Shown here one piece after another: positions 33,430-41,628 of a DNA stretch of 64,000 nt. The notes below the pieces were generated by a model. The model was not told the DNA's origin. It ran no database searches and saw only the letters and a list, made by a program, of their open reading frames with translations. A program made the translations under genes and the position numbers. Origin of the DNA: an uncultured Propionimicrobium sp. (GTDB lineage Bacteria; Actinomycetota; Actinomycetes; Propionibacteriales; Propionibacteriaceae); assembly GCA_946221385.1 (NCBI GenBank), contig CAMIGX010000009.1, positions 1 through 64,000 on the forward strand. The letters are read 5' to 3'. Within the stretch, counting starts at the first letter, position 1. Each line of letters opens with the position of its first letter.

Positions 33430-34590
33430 TTACGCGCCCCGTCCGATTCCGCGCGGGATGGACGCGGGATCCCAACCCAACAATCGTTCCGCCTGATCGA
33501 AAGCAAAGCGATCAGTCATGCCCGAGGTATAGACGACCGCACCCCAAGTCGGATCAGCCTCATCGCGATAACTAGCCGGTATCTCGTCAGGATGCTCGAC
33601 GTAGAACGCTACTAGCGACTGCAAAATGCGGATCACGCTATGCGATTGGGCTAACGACTCGGCACGGGTATAGATCCGTTCGTAATTGAATTTACGCAGC
33701 GCTGCTAAGCCCGCTGCGGTGTCAGGGTCCATGCCCACACGCCCGCTTTGACAGGTCGTCTGTTCAACTGCACGGATGAGGGTGGCTAGCTGTTCGCGTC
33801 TGGTCGCACCGAGGATTTCGACTACCTCGGTAGGCAATTCATTTTGGGTAACGACGCGAGCATAGATCGCGTCTTCGAGGTCGTGGCAGCAATATGCGAT
33901 GCGGTCTGCCCAACTGACGATCTCGCCTTCGATCGTCGCCGGCGCCGGACGCGACCAGGAATGGTTGCGGATGCCGTCCAAAGTTTCCGCGCAAAGATTC
34001 AATGACGCCAGCGCAACGTCAGCACCCCACGGGCCGTGGTCGAAGCCATCGGGCAAGAATGCGTCAAAAGCTTCCTCGGAAGCATGACCGCCCGGACCAT
34101 GACCACAGTCGTGGCCTAACGCGATCGCGTCCGCGAGGGTCGCATTGGCTCCTACCCCGCGAGCTATTGACGTCGCCACCTGGGCGACCTCGAGCGCATG
34201 GGTCAAGCGGGTGCGTTGATGATCATTCGGGAAGACGACAGCCTGAGTCTTGCCTGCCAGCCGCCGAAATGGCGTCGAATGGACGATGCGATCGCGATCC
34301 CGCTCGAAACAGGTACGTTCTGGGTCAGGCGCTTCCGCACGGGATCGATTTCCCGCTCCCCTCGCCAGCGCGGCCCCCGCTCTTAGCGTCGCAGCTTCCA
34401 ACTCTTCGCGATATTCCCTGCTGACGACTTGGCCCGTTTGCAGTTGAGCATGGCTATCACGATGTGCGGTCACTACGTCCGCTGCGCCGGGACGATGGCC
34501 CGCGTGGGTCTGCGCCCAAGCGACTGCTCTGGGATTTGGCTCATGCCTCGCATCGTTCACGAGGTCAATGCTGCCAGGAAGCACCGACAC
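33430..34590 (-). CDS. dgt: Deoxyguanosinetriphosphate triphosphohydrolase-like protein (HD domain)
   Basis: The 386-residue HD-domain enzyme family releases triphosphate from dNTPs. The metal site is visible: 'RLTHALEVAQVATSIA' (first His), 'LGHDCGHGPGGHASE' (HD pair and further His) and 'ADRIAYCCHDLEDA' (final Asp). The 'VHSTPFRRLAGKTQ' motif is typical of Dgt-like proteins. The first 65 residues (from the GTG at 34590) look unconserved and contain no ribosome binding site, so the true start may be further in. Family members regulate the dNTP pool or react to phage infection. It is divergent from the GntR operon, sharing its 81-bp regulatory gap. Confidence 0.88.
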   Translation of the reverse strand: MSVLPGSIDLVNDARHEPNPRAVAWAQTHAGHRPGAADVVTAHRDSHAQLQTGQVVSREYREELEAATLRAGAALARGAGNRSRAEAPDPERTCFERDRDRIVHSTPFRRLAGKTQAVVFPNDHQRTRLTHALEVAQVATSIARGVGANATLADAIALGHDCGHGPGGHASEEAFDAFLPDGFDHGPWGADVALASLNLCAETLDGIRNHSWSRPAPATIEGEIVSWADRIAYCCHDLEDAIYARVVTQNELPTEVVEILGATRREQLATLIRAVEQTTCQSGRVGMDPDTAAGLAALRKFNYERIYTRAESLAQSHSVIRILQSLVAFYVEHPDEIPASYRDEADPTWGAVVYTSGMTDRFAFDQAERLLGWDPASIPRGIGRGA

Positions 34591-34604
34591 AATTTTCGAG
34601 AATC

Positions 34605-34634
34605 TTGACCTGTATCTTTGTGTTAGTGTATTAC
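34605..34634 (+). promoter_or_regulatory. Putative promoter of the GntR-ABC operon
   Basis: TTGACC (34605-34610) and TATTAC (34629-34634) are spaced by 18 bp, upstream of the gntR-type gene at 34672. The -10 element lies inside the palindromic operator. Confidence 0.5.
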
Positions 34635-34654
34635 TTACTTAGTACACAAATACA
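34611..34654 (+). promoter_or_regulatory. Palindromic operator of YtrA-type GntR regulator
   Basis: Arms TTTGTGT (34617-34623) and ACACAAA (34644-34650) and an inner GTGTA (34626-34630)/TACAC (34643-34647) with 12-nt spacing form a dyad overlapping the putative -10. This resembles the sites used by YtrA-subfamily GntR repressors and suggests autoregulation. Confidence 0.6.
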
Positions 34655-34671
34655 CCGAGGAGGTGACGTGA

Positions 34672-35085
34672 ATGGAATTCGATAATTCAAGGCCGATTTG
34701 GCTGCAGCTGACCGAAGAATTCGCCCGGCTTATCGCCGTCGGAACTTGGCGGTCAGGCGCCAAACTCCCGGGCGTTCGTGATCTGGCTGCCGAGCTCGGC
34801 GTCAACCCAAACACCGTGCAAAGAGCGCTGGCCGAACTTGAACGAGACGGTCTGTGCCGAGCCGAGCGGACCGCTGGCCGCTTCGTCACCGAAGATCCGC
34901 AGCGCATCGGCCAGCTACGCGAAGAACTCGTCGGCCAGCACGCCGACAGCTTCATTGACGCAGCACTCGGGCTCGGGCTCACGCAGACCCAGTCCGTCGA
35001 ACTAATCAGTCGCCGGTGGAGCACTCGTCAAGCGAGTCACGAGAACACCCCATTCACCCAAGACATGCCCGGAGGAGGATTGTGA
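34672..35085 (+). CDS. GntR-family transcriptional regulator, YtrA subfamily
   Basis: The 137-residue regulator consists of a GntR winged helix (residues 5-75: 'PIWLQLTEEFARLIAVGTW', 'LPGVRDLAAELGVNPNTVQRALAELERDGL') and a short C-terminal helical part of about 50 residues, as in YtrA-type members that control ABC transporter operons. The ATG at 34672 is preceded by the strong GAGGAGGTGA. It overlaps the ABC ATPase gene by one base (TGATG), so the operon is coupled. In Bacillus, YtrA represses its own operon and is released by cell-wall-active antibiotics. That response is inference here. Confidence 0.93.
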   Translation: MEFDNSRPIWLQLTEEFARLIAVGTWRSGAKLPGVRDLAAELGVNPNTVQRALAELERDGLCRAERTAGRFVTEDPQRIGQLREELVGQHADSFIDAALGLGLTQTQSVELISRRWSTRQASHENTPFTQDMPGGGL

Positions 35086-35804
35086 TGACGACCACTCTCG
35101 AAGCTCCTAGCCGTCCGTCAATTCAGGTGGACGCATTGAGCAAGCGATATGGCAAAGTGCAGGCGCTGGACGACGTCAGCCTGAGCCTCGGCCACGGTCA
35201 GCTGGTTGGCCTGATGGGCCCCAATGGCTGCGGCAAGACCACCCTGTTGAAGATTCTCGCCGGCGTCTTGCTGGACTACCAGGGCGACGTTCAGATCGCT
35301 GGCCACCAGCCAAGCCCAGCGTCCAAGGCGAATGTCAGCTTCTTACCAGACGCTGATTTCCTGCCCCGCGGCTGGCGCATCCAGAATGCGATCGATTTCT
35401 TCGATCGAATGTACGCCGACTTCAATGCCACTAAAGCGCTCAGCATGATTCAAGATTTCGACCTGCAGCCCGCGATGCGCTTCAGCGAAATGAGCAAAGG
35501 CATGGGAGAAAAGGCACAGATCGCGCTGGCGCTGAGCCGACGAGCTGAAGTCTATTTGATGGACGAACCGATCAGCGGCGTCGACCCAGCCGCCCGGGAC
35601 GTGTTGTTGGAGGGCATCGTCAACAATCTCGAACCGGGCTCGCTGGTGATGATTTCCACCCACCTGGTCCATGACTTGGAGCCAGTGCTGGACACCGCCG
35701 TCTTCATGAAGCAGGGCCGCATTCTCAAGCAGGGCAATGTCGATGACCTGCGCGCCGAATATGGCAAATCGTTGGACGATCTGACCAGGGAGATTTACCG
35801 ATGA
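35085..35804 (+). CDS. ABC transporter ATP-binding protein (YtrB-like)
   Basis: This 239-residue ATPase has Walker A 'GPNGCGKTT', Q-loop and 'LPDADFLP' following it, the signature 'MSKGMGEK' (an altered LSGGQ), Walker B 'VYLMDEPISGVD' and the switch His in 'ISTHL'. The start is taken at ATG 35085, which shares a base with the gntR stop and is preceded by GGAGGAGGAT. Longer in-frame alternatives read into the regulator gene. The altered signature is typical of the YtrB/bacitracin-type exporter branch. It pairs with the membrane protein encoded next (overlap ATGA). Confidence 0.93.
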   Translation: MTTTLEAPSRPSIQVDALSKRYGKVQALDDVSLSLGHGQLVGLMGPNGCGKTTLLKILAGVLLDYQGDVQIAGHQPSPASKANVSFLPDADFLPRGWRIQNAIDFFDRMYADFNATKALSMIQDFDLQPAMRFSEMSKGMGEKAQIALALSRRAEVYLMDEPISGVDPAARDVLLEGIVNNLEPGSLVMISTHLVHDLEPVLDTAVFMKQGRILKQGNVDDLRAEYGKSLDDLTREIYR

Positions 35805-36667
35805 GCACCGCAACTTTGACTACTGATATTGCACCAGCTGATTCGGCTCGCAAGCCCGCCGAACCTGGCGTGGGGTTCGGCAAATTGCTCGGCTACGAAT
35901 GGCAGCGCACCGGTAAATGGTTGGGCGTCGTCTTGGGGGTGGCCGTCCTGCTTTGGCTGCTAGCTATGGGCATGAACATGGTGCCGCCGCTGCACGAGCT
36001 GAGCTTCCTATTCGTCGTAATGAGCGGGATGACCTTAGGGCTTGGGATCATCGTGGTGCTAGTGCTCGACTATTGGCGCAGCGCGCACGGCCGGATGGGC
36101 TATCTGACGCACCTGTTGCCCGTGCAGGGGTCGACCCAGTATTGGGTGCGGCTGATTTATGGCTCGGTCATCTTGGGATTGACAGGAGCACTCGCATTCT
36201 TCTCGATCGCGTTCACCATCAACTTTCTAGAGACAGGACGATTCTTTGAGCCCGGTCTTAGGGACGCCTTCTTGGAGATGGTGCAAAACTTCGGCTCGCT
36301 GTGGTGGATCTTGCTTCTCGTGGCGCTGCTGCCATTCGCGCAGCTAGGTTTCCTCTATTTCGCGGCGACGATCGGCTCAGAAGGAGTCTTCGGACGGATG
36401 GGCATCGGCGGCCCGATCGTGATGTACTTCATCACCCAGGTCGCGATGCAGATCATTGGACTGCTGGGCTTGCTGATCCCGGTTGGATTGCAATTCTTCG
36501 AACACCCAGACGGCCGCGTCGGCACCAGGATCAAGCAGGTCTCGAATCTGTTCGACGAGACCAACGAAGTCATTCCGCTAATGCCGTTCGTGTTCACCGG
36601 CCTCATAGCGATCTTCACGATCGTGCGAACCGCGTGGTCGTGGAATAAGCGCATCGAACTGCGCTGA
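35801..36667 (+). CDS. ABC transporter permease of the GntR operon
   Basis: The 288-residue membrane protein has six predicted helices, among them 'WLGVVLGVAVLLWLLAMG', 'ELSFLFVVMSGMTLGLGIIVVLVL', 'VILGLTGALAFFSIAFTI' and 'LWWILLLVALLPFAQLGFLYF', and a C-terminal helix ending near 'TGLIAIFTIVRTAWSW'. It overlaps the ATPase gene by 4 bp (ATGA). ABC-2 type permeases in YtrA-controlled operons export drugs or lipids; no substrate can be named. The N-terminal 25 residues are polar and cytoplasmic. Confidence 0.88.
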   Translation: MSTATLTTDIAPADSARKPAEPGVGFGKLLGYEWQRTGKWLGVVLGVAVLLWLLAMGMNMVPPLHELSFLFVVMSGMTLGLGIIVVLVLDYWRSAHGRMGYLTHLLPVQGSTQYWVRLIYGSVILGLTGALAFFSIAFTINFLETGRFFEPGLRDAFLEMVQNFGSLWWILLLVALLPFAQLGFLYFAATIGSEGVFGRMGIGGPIVMYFITQVAMQIIGLLGLLIPVGLQFFEHPDGRVGTRIKQVSNLFDETNEVIPLMPFVFTGLIAIFTIVRTAWSWNKRIELR

Positions 36668-36680
36668 AATATCGCTGCTG

Positions 36681-36712
36681 ACGGCGCGCTGGGGCTTCCC
36701 GGCCCGCCGTTT
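36681..36712. terminator. Possible bidirectional terminator between the permease and dusB
   Basis: ACGGCG (36681-36686) pairs with CGCCGT (36705-36710), with further pairing GGG/CCC inside. It lies 14 bp after the permease stop and just past the dusB stop on the other strand. No T run is evident. Confidence 0.45.
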
Positions 36713-36718
36713 CACGTG

Positions 36719-37882
36719 CTAGCCGCCGGAGATATCCAGCTCGGCTTCGGTCAAGTCGACTTCCAGGCCGCAGCGGTCATCCAACCAGCCTTCGGGCAGA
36801 TTAACGCGCTGGACGGTGCCCTGGCGGCCGCGCGGCTTGCCGAGCTCGGCAGCCGGATATGGCATCGCCGGGTCGAGCTTGGCGAGCAGTTCGTCTAAGT
36901 CGTCTAGCGAGCTGACTAGGCCAAATGCATGTCGCAATGCGCCACCCAGCGGGAAGCCTTTGAAATACCAGGCCGGGTGTTTCCGGAAGTCGGCCATGCC
37001 GTGCCGCTCCCCCATCACCTGAATCAGCAGTTCCGCGTGCCGACGCACCAACTTGGCGATCTCACCGAGCGTGGGCAGCGTGGTCACTTCGTCGCCGCGA
37101 ATCGCGGCGGCCAGGTCGCGAAAGAGCCACGGTCGTCCCAAGCAGCCACGGCCGACCTCGACGGCTGCGCAACCCGTCTCTTCGATCATCTGAACGGCGT
37201 CCTTGGCCTCCCAAATGTCGCCATTGCCGAGCACCGGAATATCGACGGCTTCGACGAGCTGGGCGATCTTTTCCCAATCCGCCTGGCCCGCATAGGACTG
37301 AGCCACAGTGCGGGCATGCAAGCAGATGCCGGCGACGCCGACGTCTTGGGCAATGCGCCCCATGTCCAAGAAGGTGTGGTGGTCGTCGTCGATGCCGATG
37401 CGAGTCTTGACGGTCACCGGCACGCCATATTTGTCGGCCGACTGCACGGCGGCTTTTAGCAAGGCTTCGACCAGATCGAGCTTCCACGGCAGCGCACCAC
37501 CACCGCCCTTGCGCGTCACTTTGGGCACCGGGCAGCCGAAGTTCAAGTCGATGTGGTTGACTTCGAAACTGGTGCACAAGATGTCGACGGCGACGTCCAT
37601 GCTCACCGGGTCGACGCCATAGGTCTGGACGCTGCGGATCTTCTCGCTGGGCGCGAATTGCAGCATGTCGGCGGTCTTCGGGTCGCCCATCACCAGCCCG
37701 CGGCTGGTGATCATTTCGCAGACATAGAGCCCGGCGCCTTGCTCTGCGCAAAGCTCCCTAAATGACGCATTTGTGACGCCCGCCATTGGTGCCAAGATCA
37801 CCGGCGTATCAATGACGACCGCGTCCGGATTGGACGGCGAACTCAGCCGCAACGGCGGCAAGAGGGGTTCGTCAGTAGGCAC
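36719..37882 (-). CDS. dusB: tRNA-dihydrouridine synthase, DusB-like
   Basis: The 387-residue flavoenzyme reduces uridines in the tRNA D-loop. The FMN-binding barrel is marked by 'ILAPMAGVTNASFRELC', 'SVQTYGVDP', the catalytic cysteine in 'DLNFGCPVPKVTRKGGG', 'VTVKTRIG' and 'VLGNGDIWE'. The C-terminal helical domain covers the last 120 residues, containing 'HGMADFRKHPAWYFKGFP', where FRKH-WY is characteristic of the group. It is convergent with the ABC permease gene. The start at 37882 faces tdh, 64 bp away. The exact uridine position modified cannot be decided from the sequence. Confidence 0.93.
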   Translation of the reverse strand: MPTDEPLLPPLRLSSPSNPDAVVIDTPVILAPMAGVTNASFRELCAEQGAGLYVCEMITSRGLVMGDPKTADMLQFAPSEKIRSVQTYGVDPVSMDVAVDILCTSFEVNHIDLNFGCPVPKVTRKGGGGALPWKLDLVEALLKAAVQSADKYGVPVTVKTRIGIDDDHHTFLDMGRIAQDVGVAGICLHARTVAQSYAGQADWEKIAQLVEAVDIPVLGNGDIWEAKDAVQMIEETGCAAVEVGRGCLGRPWLFRDLAAAIRGDEVTTLPTLGEIAKLVRRHAELLIQVMGERHGMADFRKHPAWYFKGFPLGGALRHAFGLVSSLDDLDELLAKLDPAMPYPAAELGKPRGRQGTVQRVNLPEGWLDDRCGLEVDLTEAELDISGG

Positions 37883-37946
37883 CCGGCAACCTTAGCCGTC
37901 GCGACACCAGCGGCCTAAGATTGCCTGCAACAGCTTGGAGGTCATG

Positions 37947-38972
37947 ATGAAAGCATTGGTCAAGACCCGCCCCGAGCCAGGTTTGGAGCTCATCGACGTC
38001 CCCGAACCTCAGGTCGGCCCCAATGACGTGCTGATCCGGGTCTTGCGCACCGGCATTTGCGGCACGGATGTGCACATCGCCAACTGGGATGGTTGGGCAC
38101 AAGACAATGTGCGAGCACCTCGAATCATCGGGCACGAATTTTGCGGTGAAATCGTCGAAATCGGCTCTGCGGTGACCGACTTGCGGGTCGGACAGTTCGT
38201 CTCTGGCGAAGGCCACTATGTATGCGGACGGTGTCGCGCATGTCTGGCTGGCAAACGACACCTTTGCGGACGCACCCGAGGCATTGGTTACGCCGTGGAC
38301 GGCGCGATGTGTGAATATTTCGCGATGCCCGCGGGCAATGTCTGGGTGCATCATGAGCGCATCGACCCTGACGTCGCCGCCATCTTTGATCCGTTCGGCA
38401 ACGCGGTGCACACCGCGCTGCAATTCAATGCGCTGGCTGAAGACGTGCTGGTCTCTGGTGCCGGACCGATCGGCATCATGGCCGCGCTGGTCGCGCAATT
38501 CCAAGGGGCACGCAATGTCGTGTTGACCGATTTGAGCGACGAACGGCTAGCGCTGGCCAAATCGCTGGGCATCAGCAATGTGTTGAATGTCGGTACGCAT
38601 TCGCTACGCGATATTTATAGCGAATTCGACATGAAAGAAGGCTTCGACATCGGCTTGGAGATGTCCGGTGCACCGTCCGCGATTTCGTCCATGATTGACG
38701 TCATGGTGCACGGTGGACGCATCGCCTTGCTCGGCACCCCGACTCGTGCGGTCAGCTTGGATTTGACCAAGGTCATTTTCAATATGTTGACGATTCAAGG
38801 TGTCACTGGTCGGCAGCTATTTGAAACCTGGTACGAAATGGCCGCGCTACTACGTTCTGGATTAGACATTTCTGGGGTCATCACGCACCGCCTGCCAGCC
38901 TCGGATTTCGAAGCGGCATTCCGCGTCGCCGCGGACGGGAAATCCGGCAAAGTCGTCATGAATTGGGAGTGA
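37947..38972 (+). CDS. tdh: L-threonine 3-dehydrogenase
   Basis: The 341-residue zinc alcohol dehydrogenase oxidises threonine to 2-amino-3-ketobutyrate. It has the same length as E. coli Tdh and aligns throughout by eye. Catalytic Zn ligands: Cys38 in 'TGICGTDVH', then 'GHEFCGE'. The structural Zn cysteines are in 'YVCGRCRACLAGKRHLC'. 'DPFGNAVHTA' and 'LVSGAGPIGIMAA' (Rossmann glycines) follow. ATG 37947 is chosen because GGAGG (37937-37941) lies 5 nt before it; ATG 37944 and a TTG at 37935 are in frame. It is directly followed by kbl (1-bp gap), completing the threonine-to-glycine route. Confidence 0.96.
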   Translation: MKALVKTRPEPGLELIDVPEPQVGPNDVLIRVLRTGICGTDVHIANWDGWAQDNVRAPRIIGHEFCGEIVEIGSAVTDLRVGQFVSGEGHYVCGRCRACLAGKRHLCGRTRGIGYAVDGAMCEYFAMPAGNVWVHHERIDPDVAAIFDPFGNAVHTALQFNALAEDVLVSGAGPIGIMAALVAQFQGARNVVLTDLSDERLALAKSLGISNVLNVGTHSLRDIYSEFDMKEGFDIGLEMSGAPSAISSMIDVMVHGGRIALLGTPTRAVSLDLTKVIFNMLTIQGVTGRQLFETWYEMAALLRSGLDISGVITHRLPASDFEAAFRVAADGKSGKVVMNWE

Positions 38973-38973
38973 C

Positions 38974-40161
38974 ATGGATATCTATAAACACATCAGCGCC
39001 GAATTAGACGACATCCGCGCTGCCGGACTCTACAAGCACGAAGCCGCGCTGACTAGCGCACAGGCCGCCCAGATCGGCGTCGAAGACGGTCGCGAGGTGC
39101 TCAATTTGTGCGCGAACAATTACCTCGGTCTAGCTGATTCCCCGAAGCTCATCGCCGCCGCGAAGCAGGCAATGGATGAATATGGTTTCGGCATGGCCTC
39201 GGTGCGATTCATTTGCGGCACCCAGACCCAGCACGTCCAGCTGGAAAAGGCATTGACGAATTTCCTGCACCCAAGCTCCGAAGGCTGGGACACGATCTTG
39301 TATTCGTCATGTTTCGACGCGAATGGCGGTCTGTTCGAGGTGCTATTTGGCGAGCAAGACGCAATCATCTCCGATGAGCTAAATCATGCGTCAATTATTG
39401 ACGGCGTTCGACTGTCAAAAGCGGCCAGATATCGCTATCGAAATCGAGATATGGCCGATCTGGAAGCGCAATTGATCGCTGCCAAAGATGCCCGCTTTAA
39501 AGTGATCGCCACTGATGGCGTCTTTTCGATGGACGGCTATATCGCGCCCCTGGACGAAATCTGTGCGCTAGCCGACAAATATGACGCGCTGGTCATGGTC
39601 GACGATTCGCACGCGGTCGGCTTTACCGGCCCCACGGGAGCTGGCACCCCAGAATTGTTTGGACTGCAGGATCGCGTCGACATTTTGACCGGCACCCTGG
39701 GCAAGGCGCTGGGTGGCGCGTCTGGCGGCTACACCTGCTCGCGGGCTGAGGTCGTCGAATTATTGCGGCAGCGGTCGCGGCCATATCTGTTTTCGAACTC
39801 ACTGGCGCCGGCGATTGTTGGCGCGAGTTTGGCCGTCATCGAAGAGTTCAAGAGCTCCAGTGAACTATTGCGCACCCTGCAAGCTAACACCGACTATTTC
39901 CGGACGCAGATGAGCGAGCATGGCTTTGAGATTCCTGAGTCGACCCATCCAATCGTGCCGGTGATGATCGGGGACGCCGTCCAGGCCGCGAAGATGGCGG
40001 ATCTGCTGCTCGCCGACGGCATCTACGTGCGCGCCTTCTCCTATCCGGTGGTGCCGAAGGGCAAGGCACGAATCAGGACGCAAATGAGCGCCGCGCATAG
40101 CCGTGACGATCTAGACCGCGCGATTGCCGCATTCGTCAGCGCCCGCGCAAAGCTCAGCTGA
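38974..40161 (+). CDS. kbl: Glycine C-acetyltransferase (2-amino-3-ketobutyrate CoA ligase)
   Basis: The 395-residue PLP enzyme of the alpha-oxoamine synthase family cleaves 2-amino-3-ketobutyrate with CoA to glycine and acetyl-CoA. PLP lysine: 'GTLGKALGGASGGY'. 'NYLGLADSPKLI', 'GTQTQHVQLE', 'VMVDDSHAVGFTGPTGAGT' (Asp and His of the cofactor site) and 'ISDELNHASIIDG' are diagnostic. The start ATG 38974 follows GGGAGTGAC with the tdh stop inside it. Together with Tdh it degrades threonine to glycine and acetyl-CoA. It is convergent with the transporter gene at 40219. Confidence 0.96.
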   Translation: MDIYKHISAELDDIRAAGLYKHEAALTSAQAAQIGVEDGREVLNLCANNYLGLADSPKLIAAAKQAMDEYGFGMASVRFICGTQTQHVQLEKALTNFLHPSSEGWDTILYSSCFDANGGLFEVLFGEQDAIISDELNHASIIDGVRLSKAARYRYRNRDMADLEAQLIAAKDARFKVIATDGVFSMDGYIAPLDEICALADKYDALVMVDDSHAVGFTGPTGAGTPELFGLQDRVDILTGTLGKALGGASGGYTCSRAEVVELLRQRSRPYLFSNSLAPAIVGASLAVIEEFKSSSELLRTLQANTDYFRTQMSEHGFEIPESTHPIVPVMIGDAVQAAKMADLLLADGIYVRAFSYPVVPKGKARIRTQMSAAHSRDDLDRAIAAFVSARAKLS

Positions 40162-40173
40162 GCAAGAACAGCC

Positions 40174-40202
40174 GGGCTGCGCCGGATTTCCCAACGCAGC
40201 CC
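40174..40202. terminator. Bidirectional terminator-like hairpin between kbl and the MFS gene
   Basis: A perfect 8-bp stem GGGCTGCG/CGCAGCCC (40174-40181 with 40195-40202) with 13-nt loop lies between the convergent stop codons. T-run support is poor. Confidence 0.55.
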
Positions 40203-40218
40203 GTAGCTCAGCGCAAGC

Positions 40219-41589
40219 TCACTCGACCATCTCTTGGTCTTTGCGCTCCGGTAGCGCCAGCGCGCTGCCAGCGGCGATCAAGAAAGACACTGCGAAGACG
40301 CCGAAGACCAAGACCATGCCGCCCCATTCCAGCAAGAAGGGCACCGACAGCGGCGCGATCAACGCGGCGACGCGACCGCAGGCAGCGGCCTGGCCGGTGC
40401 CAGTGCCACGCATCGCCGTCGGATAGATTTCCGGGCCGATCGCGTACAACGCGCCCCAGGCGCCGAGGTTGAAGAAGCTCAAGAAACAACCTGCGGTGAT
40501 GATCGCGGCTGGGGTGGTCGCAAATCCGAAGAAGGCGGCCGAGACGCCGCTCATCAGCAAGAAGGTCGCCAGGGTTGGGCGCCGGCCCCACTTCTCGATC
40601 AAGTAGGCGGCTGCCAAATAACCGGGCAGCTGAGCCAGCGTGATGATCAGCGTGTATTCGAAGCTCTTGACGATGTCGAAGCCCTGCCTAAACAGCAGCG
40701 ACGGGATCCAAATGAAGGCACCGTAATAGCTCAGGTTGACGAAGAACCACACCGACCACAGCGCGATGGTGCGCTTGCGTAGCTCTGGGGAGAAGATCGA
40801 CTGCGGATCGTCGGACGAATCGATCGCGATCGGCGTCTGCTCGACGGCTTCGTCGACGCTCAGTTCATGGCTGACGCCGGACTTCACCTCGAATTCACGG
40901 ACCGCCTGCTCAGCTTCGTGCAATCGTCCTTTCGATTCCAAGAAGCGCACTGATTCGGGCAGGCCATGCCGAACGACAAGCGCATATAGCGCCGGCACGA
41001 TGCCGACCAGCAGCGCCCAGCGCCAGCCTTCCCAGCCGCCGAAAGTCTTCGGGACGACGAAGTAGCCGAGCAGCGCGGCCATGATCCAGCCGACGGCCCA
41101 GAACGCTTCGAGCAGCACGACCATCCGGCCGCGCAAGCGTTTGGGCGCGAATTCACTGACCAGCGTGGACGCGACCGGCAATTCCGCACCCAAGCCGATG
41201 CCGACGATGAACCGCAGCGCGATCAAAATGCCTAGTCCGGTCGCGAAGGCGCTCATGCCGGTGGCGATGCCGTAGATCAGCAGCGTGATCGCGAAGACGT
41301 TGCGTCGGCCGATCCGGTCAGCTAGCAGACCGCCGACCGAGGCGCCGATCATCATGCCCAGCGCGCCAATCGAGCCGACTAATGACAGTTGGCCGTTACT
41401 CAGCTGCCATTCCTTGGCCAGCGCGGTCATGATGTAGCTGATCAGACCGACGTCCATCGCGTCTAGAGCCCAACCGAGACCCGAACCGACCAGCAGTTTG
41501 GTGTGCTCGCGGCCGTAGCGCAGACTGTTTAACCGTTCAGCGCGCGTGGGAAGCGCCCCATTTTGGTCTCGATTAGCTAACACGCTCAT
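40219..41589 (-). CDS. MFS transporter, NiaP/aromatic acid:H+ symporter-like
   Basis: This 456-residue transporter has 12 membrane helices and the MFS signatures 'GGLLADRIGRRNVF' (between TM2 and TM3) and 'LIEKWGRRPTLATF'. The early part 'LGWALDAMDVGLISYIMTALAKEW' and 'GAELPVASTLVSEFAPKRLRGRMVV' are close, from memory, to the niacin transporter NiaP and related aromatic-acid symporters. A nicotinate role would fit a cell that also has NadD, but no NAD-regulator site is visible upstream. The long central loop with 'DSSDDPQSIFSPELRKR' is cytoplasmic. The start at 41589 follows AGGAGAAACA on the minus strand. Substrate is an inference. Confidence 0.87.
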   Translation of the reverse strand: MSVLANRDQNGALPTRAERLNSLRYGREHTKLLVGSGLGWALDAMDVGLISYIMTALAKEWQLSNGQLSLVGSIGALGMMIGASVGGLLADRIGRRNVFAITLLIYGIATGMSAFATGLGILIALRFIVGIGLGAELPVASTLVSEFAPKRLRGRMVVLLEAFWAVGWIMAALLGYFVVPKTFGGWEGWRWALLVGIVPALYALVVRHGLPESVRFLESKGRLHEAEQAVREFEVKSGVSHELSVDEAVEQTPIAIDSSDDPQSIFSPELRKRTIALWSVWFFVNLSYYGAFIWIPSLLFRQGFDIVKSFEYTLIITLAQLPGYLAAAYLIEKWGRRPTLATFLLMSGVSAAFFGFATTPAAIITAGCFLSFFNLGAWGALYAIGPEIYPTAMRGTGTGQAAACGRVAALIAPLSVPFLLEWGGMVLVFGVFAVSFLIAAGSALALPERKDQEMVE

Positions 41590-41628
41590 TGTTTCTCCTA
41601 ATTAGCGCGTGAAAATGAGTGGAATTTT

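Noticed and set aside
41590..41628. Niacin-responsive or other riboswitch before the NiaP-like transporter
   Set aside because: Only 39 bp separate the transporter from glyS; there is no room for a riboswitch and no suitable inverted repeat was found.
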